Made by a program: the position numbers and the translations under genes. Positions 7,216 to 10,655 of a DNA stretch of 10,655 nt are shown piece by piece. This DNA is from an uncultured Ignavibacteriales bacterium (GTDB taxonomy: Bacteria > Bacteroidota > Ignavibacteria > Ignavibacteriales > Ignavibacteriaceae): NCBI GenBank assembly GCA_913053915.1, contig CAJXGP010000029.1, forward strand, positions 1 through 10,655, written 5' to 3'. How positions within the stretch are numbered: position 1 is the stretch's first letter; each line of letters starts with the position of its first letter. The notes beneath the pieces were generated by a model. That model did no database searches, was not told the origin of the DNA, and worked only from the letters and a program-made list of their open reading frames with translations.

Positions 7216-7306
7216 AATGACACAAGACTTTCAATTTTTTTGTCATTTCGAACAAAGTGGGGAACTCCCTGTTTAAAGGAATATCCCAGCATAACGTCAT
7301 TTTAAC
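7216..7306. repeat. interspersed repeat-like element with GTCATTTCGAAC core
   Basis: The segment contains TGTCATTTCGAAC (7241-7253) followed by GTGGGGAACTCCC and ends with CGTCATTTTAAC (7295-7306). An inverted copy AATGACA lies at 7216-7222. A second hairpin, TTGAAAG (7201-7207) with CTTTCAA (7228-7234), overlaps it. The GTCATTTCGAAC core resembles short dispersed intergenic repeats I know from many Bacteroidota-type genomes; that link is from memory and only one copy is in the window. Confidence 0.4.
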
Positions 7307-7310
7307 AATT

Positions 7311-7345
7311 AAAAAAATGTTGCCGCGATCAATTTCGCGACAACA
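7311..7345 (-). terminator. intrinsic terminator of the porin gene
   Basis: Read on the minus strand, TGTTGTCGCG (7345-7336) pairs with CGCGGCAACA (7327-7318) in a 10-bp stem with one G-U pair and an 8-base loop, followed at once by seven T (7317-7311). It lies 57 bases after the porin stop codon and is the clearest terminator in the window. Confidence 0.9.
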
Positions 7346-7401
7346 ATTATTCGTAAACGAATCATAGGTATTTTTTAGTAGAACAACTACACGATAATCC
7401 A

Positions 7402-8613
7402 TTAGAAGAACACTGAAAACTCTGTTAAGAATCCGTGAAATCGTGCATTATATGCATAAGGACCTGATGAAAATCCCTTATAGTGTTGATTAACATATTC
7501 CAACTTCAATAAAACATAGTCCGTTATCCACAATCCACCGCCTAGTTGAATTCTATTAACATTGATATCGGCATCTTTACCATGATATTTTTTTGATATA
7601 GCCGCATTATATCTAGCTGCAACATACAAAGCGGGAGTCAAATAATAAGTAACATCGGCTCCATAATATGACCATGCTTCTTCCGGGCTTCCCGGAGCAC
7701 TTCCATTTATATCGGAGTCTTTTGTATATCCATACATACCGAATATCTTTAGTGGTTTTACATTATAATAACCGTCAAATTGATATGCAGTAACATTCTG
7801 ACCTTTCGCCGGTGCAATTTGACCGACTTCAGGACCAGCCCCGAAAATGCCTGCATATCGGCTGCCGCTTCTATTCCCTGCATATAAATAACTTTTCGTA
7901 CCGCCACTGGGATAACCCGTTCCATTGTTGGATTGATTAACCCTGTAAACCGATCCTGCAATATTTAATTTATTATCAAAATTTAACCATACCTTACCGT
8001 GTACTTCCGTTCCTCTGCCCGGTTGAAAATCACCTGTTGTAGTACCGTTTCCGAAACCGATTACCCAATTAAAAAAACCCTTTTTACTTATCAATTCCAT
8101 AGCCGGCTCAACCGTATTTGCATCTATAATATAATTTCCTATCAATGGATTCTTTTGAACCTGAGCATTATCAGACCTTATGAGATGCCACAAACCGAAA
8201 TCAATTTCCATCTGCCCCGCTTTAAATGTAATGTATTTAAATAATGTGTTATTTAATCCCAGAACATCAATAGACTTTGGAAGATGAGATATTTTAATGT
8301 ACCCTTCTCTGTCCATCCAATAACCTGTGTGGTGACTGCTACTAAGAAAAGCTGCGAAATATATATTTATTCCGCTGGCTATACGTGCATTAAAAATCAA
8401 GTTACCGACAGCATTTTGGAATCCCCAAGGGATTTTCGCAAGCGTTCCTTTATCGTTATTTTGAATTAAATATTGTACAACACCGGCCGTTTCTCCGGTA
8501 ATCTTTAAAGTTGGCGCGTTCTCCTCTGCTTGCTTGTTTTCTTGTGCTTGTGTTGTAAATGATAATATGAATATTGTCAATAAGAAAATAACTGTAACAT
8601 TTAGCCTTTTCAT
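7402..8613 (-). CDS. outer-membrane beta-barrel porin-like protein
   Basis: A 403-aa secreted protein. A signal peptide (MKRLNVTVIFLLTIFILSF, cleavage probably after TQA at 21-23) is followed by a polar spacer and a body of alternating polar and hydrophobic/aromatic stretches typical of barrel strands, for example LKIFGMYGYT, LYVAARYNAA and VLLKLEYVNQ, ending in FLTEFSVFF. A terminal Phe after alternating residues is the usual BAM-recognition signal of outer-membrane proteins. Gly/Tyr/Asn-rich loops fit surface exposure. I cannot assign a substrate; it resembles generic porins of this bacterial group. The ribosome binding site AAAGGAGA (8628-8621) lies 7 bases before the ATG. It is transcribed alone, ends at a strong terminator, and has a sigma-54-type promoter about 86 bases upstream of its start, so its expression is probably regulated rather than constitutive. 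Confidence 0.8.
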   Translation of the reverse strand: MKRLNVTVIFLLTIFILSFTTQAQENKQAEENAPTLKITGETAGVVQYLIQNNDKGTLAKIPWGFQNAVGNLIFNARIASGINIYFAAFLSSSHHTGYWMDREGYIKISHLPKSIDVLGLNNTLFKYITFKAGQMEIDFGLWHLIRSDNAQVQKNPLIGNYIIDANTVEPAMELISKKGFFNWVIGFGNGTTTGDFQPGRGTEVHGKVWLNFDNKLNIAGSVYRVNQSNNGTGYPSGGTKSYLYAGNRSGSRYAGIFGAGPEVGQIAPAKGQNVTAYQFDGYYNVKPLKIFGMYGYTKDSDINGSAPGSPEEAWSYYGADVTYYLTPALYVAARYNAAISKKYHGKDADINVNRIQLGGGLWITDYVLLKLEYVNQHYKGFSSGPYAYNARFHGFLTEFSVFF

Positions 8614-8620
8614 GTTTTAT

Positions 8621-8628
8621 TCTCCTTT
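8621..8628 (-). promoter_or_regulatory. Shine-Dalgarno AAAGGAGA of the porin gene
   Basis: On the minus strand AAAGGAGA ends 7 bases before the ATG (8613-8611) and confirms this start. Confidence 0.75.
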
Positions 8629-8698
8629 ATCTATTTAATTAAATTTTTATTTCGCTTTACACGACATTATTTTCGCCTTAAGCTTCTATTCTTAAATT

Positions 8699-8714
8699 TG
8701 CAATTGTAGTGCCA
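8699..8714 (-). promoter_or_regulatory. sigma-54 (-24/-12) promoter of the porin gene
   Basis: The minus strand reads TGGCACTACAATTGCA. Against the known sigma-54 consensus TGGCACG-N4-TTGCW it matches everywhere except the G after TGGCAC. The invariant GG (8713-8712) and GC (8701-8700) are separated by exactly 10 bases. The start of transcription should be near 8688, giving a leader of about 75 bases to the porin ATG. Such promoters need an ATP-driven activator of the NtrC class, and one is encoded at 1717-3099. Confidence 0.75.
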
Positions 8715-8768
8715 CTAGTTAATACATAGAAAATCGCTCACATAACCCATTATAATTAAGCTAGTAAC

Positions 8769-8789
8769 AAAAAAAAGAATTAATTGATT
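8769..8789. promoter_or_regulatory. A-tract and IHF-like bend site
   Basis: Eight A (8769-8776) adjoin a minus-strand AATCAATTAATTC (8789-8777). This fits the IHF consensus WATCAANNNNTTR except for the last base. It lies between the sigma-54 promoter and the upstream inverted repeats, where a DNA bend is normally needed to bring activator and polymerase together. In an AT-rich genome such matches arise by chance. Confidence 0.35.
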
Positions 8790-8807
8790 CGATCCGGTTG
8801 TATATAA

Positions 8808-8829
8808 AGTATTGCAACCATGCAATACT
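8808..8829. promoter_or_regulatory. inverted repeat 1, probable activator site
   Basis: AGTATTGCA and TGCAATACT are perfect 9-bp arms around ACCA. The centre (8818.5) is about 130 bases upstream of the expected sigma-54 transcription start of the porin gene. It shares the TGCA-N4-TGCA core with the next repeat. Confidence 0.6.
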
Positions 8830-8835
8830 GATTAT

Positions 8836-8841
8836 TTGACA
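8836..8841 (+). promoter_or_regulatory. possible plus-strand -35 (TTGACA)
   Basis: A perfect TTGACA lies in front of inverted repeat 2, but the expected -10 region (8858-8867) reads AGATTAATCT and matches TATAAT poorly. If used, it would transcribe towards the YceI genes about 265 bases away, with inverted repeat 2 occupying its spacer. Confidence 0.25.
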
Positions 8842-8862
8842 ATCATGCAGTTATGCAAGATT
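8841..8862. promoter_or_regulatory. inverted repeat 2, probable activator site
   Basis: AATCATGCA and TGCAAGATT are 9-bp arms with one mismatch around GTTA. The centre (8851.5) is exactly 33 bp from that of repeat 1, about three helical turns, so both would face the same side of the DNA. It is about 163 bases upstream of the expected porin start site. Confidence 0.55.
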
Positions 8863-8876
8863 AATCTAATTAGATT
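8863..8876. repeat. 14-bp perfect palindrome
   Basis: AATCTAATTAGATT is self-complementary and abuts inverted repeat 2. Its sequence differs from the TGCA repeats, so it may be a site for another protein or simply AT-rich chance. Confidence 0.35.
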
Positions 8877-8944
8877 TGCTAATCAATTTAGTTTTCAATA
8901 AGAATTGCTTATAGTTATATAGTTTATTTTCAGATAAATAAATA

Positions 8945-8960
8945 CGGCATGTTTATTGTC
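8945..8960 (+). promoter_or_regulatory. weak sigma-54-like element facing the YceI genes
   Basis: CGGCATGTTTATTGTC fits TGGCACG-N4-TTGCW at GGCA, the following G and TTG, but the -12 GC is GT. It lies about 170 bases before the first YceI gene and on the other side of the two inverted repeats from the porin promoter. A changed -12 GC usually weakens sigma-54 promoters severely, so this is tentative. Confidence 0.2.
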
Positions 8961-9130
8961 TTTAAGGACTGTAGAAATGACTTTAATGATCTGAGGTGTA
9001 TCTAAAAAGATAATTTTCAACTTTACGGATTATGAATATTAAAGAAAATTGAAGTATTTCCACAAAAAAATATTTTTTTTAGAAGCGACTCATGACATAA
9101 TTTCAATTAAATTTAAAAAGGAAATATAAA

Positions 9131-9757
9131 ATGAAAATTTATAAAAAAATATTTCTAACAGCTTTGGTTTTAGCAGTTTTCGGTTGTATAAACTTATTTG
9201 CTCAATCAACCGGGATTGTAAATTTAAAAATAGAACCTCAAAGTAAACTGACAATAAACGGTACTTCTACTTTACATGACTTCACTATTAGAGCTACGGA
9301 AATCCGCGGTTACCTTACAATTATTAGATCAAAAACCGATTCAACATCCAATAATTTCAATAAAAATATTAACGAATTAAATATTTTGATCCCTGTCAAA
9401 AAGCTTGATTCGGGTGATGGCTCAATGAATAAAAATATGAATAAGGCATTAAAGTCGATAGATAATCCAAATATTACATACAAGCTATTGAGTATCAATC
9501 CAATAGCTCTTCCTGATTCGGTAGGTAAATCAGTAGTTCTGAAAACTACGGGTGAATTGTCGATTGCCGGCAAGAAAAATATTATCGAAATGAATGTTGA
9601 AAGTACACTTCAAAAAGACAGCACTTATAGGTTTACCGGGGAGAAAAAAATTAAAATGGCCGATTATGGTATAGAACCCCCGACAATGCTATTTGGAACT
9701 ATTAAGGTTCGTCCGGTAGTTATTGTAAAGTTTGATGTAGAAATTTCACTAAAATAA
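9131..9757 (+). CDS. YceI-family secreted lipid-binding-like protein (copy 1)
   Basis: A 208-aa exported protein. The N-terminal signal (MKIYKKIFLTALVLAVFGCI) is probably cut after NLFA by signal peptidase I; FGC at 17-19 is a poor lipobox. The mature part shows the YceI pattern: SKLTINGTSTLHDF (38-51), strands around ELNILIPVKKLDSG (82-95), MNKALKSIDNPNITYKL (103-119), GELSIAGKKN (141-150) and KMADYGIEPPTMLFGTIKV (175-193). YceI proteins are periplasmic beta-barrels that bind long isoprenoid or other amphiphilic lipids; the ligand here is unknown. The ribosome binding site AAGGAA (about 9118-9123) precedes the ATG. It is divergent from the porin gene across a 517-bp regulatory region and is followed by a second copy. 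Confidence 0.85.
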   Translation: MKIYKKIFLTALVLAVFGCINLFAQSTGIVNLKIEPQSKLTINGTSTLHDFTIRATEIRGYLTIIRSKTDSTSNNFNKNINELNILIPVKKLDSGDGSMNKNMNKALKSIDNPNITYKLLSINPIALPDSVGKSVVLKTTGELSIAGKKNIIEMNVESTLQKDSTYRFTGEKKIKMADYGIEPPTMLFGTIKVRPVVIVKFDVEISLK

Positions 9758-9943
9758 ACTGTAAATATTCTTATTTGCTTTGAAAAATAGAAATAAAAAA
9801 TCTTTTAATCATTTATGAAGTAATGACTTGTGAAATTCAATGTGCCGGCTGAAAATTAAAGTTAAAAAATTAATAATCGGAATTCAAGGATAACCTTTTA
9901 ATAAAGCTACAAAAATATTATTGGGTACACCGTATAGAATATA

Positions 9944-10655
9944 ATGCTGATACGAAATAGTTTTAAATATGTAAAAAAAATTAAAATTTACTTGATATTT
10001 ATTATTGCTGTTCTATTTATTTGCATAACCGGAACAAAGGTTTATGCTCAAAAAGTTACTAAAACAGTATATAAAACTCTTCCCGGCAGTAAATTTTGGA
10101 TTCAGGGAACATCAACCATCAACGATTTCACTTGCTCCACTCAAAAGATAGTCGGTTATGGTTCTTTATCAAATTCTTTCGATTCTTTAAAAGAGGATTC
10201 CGGAAAGACAAGACTTGATACAAATAAAGTTGTTATATGGATCCCGGTAAAAAGTTTTGATTGCGGAGAGGATGCGTTGAACAATGACATGTACCGTGCG
10301 ATGAAGTTGGATAAATATCCCGAAATTCATTATGTGCTTACCAATGCAAAACTTATTACACCATACGATTCAACCGATTCTACATTTGTATTGGAATCAA
10401 TAGGAAAATTAACAATTTCCGGTAAAACGAATACGGTCAAAATAAAAATTAACATTCATAAACTACCAAATGATGAATTAAAATTAACAGGCAGTTTACC
10501 AATTTCGATGCACGATTATGGAATAATTCCACCCACAGCATTTTGGGGATTGATAAGAGCACATGATAAATTAATCATACATTTTTATCTCCTGGTTAAA
10601 GTTGAAGAAAACCGGAATAATCAAAATCCGAATGAAACCGTTACAAAAAACGTTA
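9944..10655 (+). CDS. YceI-family secreted protein (copy 2), 3' end outside window
   Basis: The frame opens at ATG 9944 after an in-frame TAG (9935-9937) and stays open for 237 codons to the window edge. The signal anchor (KYVKKIKIYLIFIIAVLFICITG) leads to a likely cleavage after VYA (33-35). The mature part repeats the YceI pattern of copy 1: SKFWIQGTSTINDF (49-62), KVVIWIPVKSFDCG (95-108), MYRAMKLDKYPEIHYVL (116-132), GKLTISGKTN (154-163), ISMHDYGIIPPTAFWGLIRA (187-206). The HDF of copy 1 is NDF here. After the domain a polar Asn/Glu tail begins (EENRNNQNPNE), a C-terminal extension whose length is unknown. No Shine-Dalgarno is seen. The 186-bp gap to copy 1 shows neither a clear promoter nor a terminator. 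The two are diverged tandem paralogues. Confidence 0.85.
   Translation, partial: MLIRNSFKYVKKIKIYLIFIIAVLFICITGTKVYAQKVTKTVYKTLPGSKFWIQGTSTINDFTCSTQKIVGYGSLSNSFDSLKEDSGKTRLDTNKVVIWIPVKSFDCGEDALNNDMYRAMKLDKYPEIHYVLTNAKLITPYDSTDSTFVLESIGKLTISGKTNTVKIKINIHKLPNDELKLTGSLPISMHDYGIIPPTAFWGLIRAHDKLIIHFYLLVKVEENRNNQNPNETVTKNV

Larger units (their letters stand above)
6890..7310. other. gene-free region with repeats and possible remnants
   Basis: Between prfA and the porin terminator I see no intact gene. It holds imperfect 14-bp direct repeats (TAATGAGTCCACTT at 6911-6924 and TTATGACTCCACTT at 6975-6988, 12 of 14 identical), a 9-bp inverted repeat AAAGTTGAA/TTCAACTTT with a 16-base spacer (7004-7012, 7029-7037), a 35-codon plus-strand open stretch without a start (7081-7188), and a repeat-like element at 7216-7306. 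Minus-strand open frames of 65 and 77 codons run through these structures and lack ribosome binding sites. Confidence 0.5.

Noticed and set aside
7235..7240. T6 after the TTGAAAG/CTTTCAA hairpin as a plus-strand terminator
   Set aside because: No plus-strand gene precedes it within 1.5 kb, the stem is short and the loop is 20 bases.
7169..7402. 77-codon minus-strand frame whose ATG overlaps the porin stop codon
   Set aside because: It runs through the porin terminator hairpin and the repeat element, has no ribosome binding site and no family-like pattern.
7999..8469. Plus-strand frames opposite the porin gene
   Set aside because: Antisense shadows of a gene with signal peptide, ribosome binding site, promoter and terminator on the minus strand.
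8808..8862. CRP/FNR-type operators (5-N4-5 layout similar to TTGAT-N4-ATCAA)
   Set aside because: The half-site TTGCA differs from known FNR/CRP half-sites and no such regulator is in the window. The sigma-54 enhancer reading explains position and spacing better, though a CRP/FNR-family protein is not excluded.
9310..9573. 87-codon minus-strand frame inside the first YceI gene
   Set aside because: Shadow of a clearly recognised YceI coding sequence.
1..10655. CRISPR array, tRNA or rRNA genes, insertion sequence or phage genes
   Set aside because: No regularly spaced repeats, cloverleaf-like sequences, transposase, integrase or phage proteins are visible in the window.

Overview
The window is AT-rich DNA from a Gram-negative bacterium. 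Signal peptides ending in an 'xAQ' cleavage site, an outer-membrane barrel with a C-terminal Phe, YceI proteins, mostly weak or absent Shine-Dalgarno sequences and low GC all suggest the Bacteroidota/Ignavibacteriota/Chlorobiota side of the tree. An Ignavibacteria-like organism is my best guess; this is inference, with no marker gene compared.

Layout. Bases 1-60 are the tail of an unidentified gene. Bases 61-467 are non-coding and hold a possible decayed gene fragment. Bases 468-5181 form a same-strand signalling cluster: a soluble PAS histidine kinase, a sigma-54 response regulator of the NtrC type, a STAS anti-sigma-antagonist-like protein, and a REC-REC-PP2C (RsbU/SpoIIE-like) phosphatase. 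A small two-helix membrane protein with a strong ribosome binding site follows (5355-5690). Release factor 1 (prfA) lies on the minus strand (5810-6889). Bases 6890-7401 carry repeats, palindromes and a good intrinsic terminator for the next minus-strand gene, an outer-membrane porin-like protein (7402-8613). Divergent to it, on the plus strand, are two tandem YceI-family secreted proteins (9131-9757, and 9944 to the window end, truncated by the edge).

The most interesting element is the 517-bp divergent intergenic region 8614-9130. On the minus strand, in front of the porin gene, it holds a near-consensus sigma-54 promoter (TGGCAC-N5-TTGCA). Upstream of that come an A-tract with an IHF-like site, then two similar inverted repeats of the form TGCA-N4-TGCA with 9-bp arms, centred 33 bp apart. 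They sit about 130 and 163 bp upstream of the expected transcription start. This is the classical layout of a sigma-54 promoter with upstream activator sites, and the same window encodes a sigma-54 activator. That this activator binds these sites is a testable inference, not something the sequence proves.

Working model: the kinase and response regulator sense an internal cue and drive a sigma-54 regulon that may include the porin and possibly the YceI genes. The phosphatase and STAS protein form a second, partner-switching output. Its anti-sigma kinase (RsbW-like) is not in the window.
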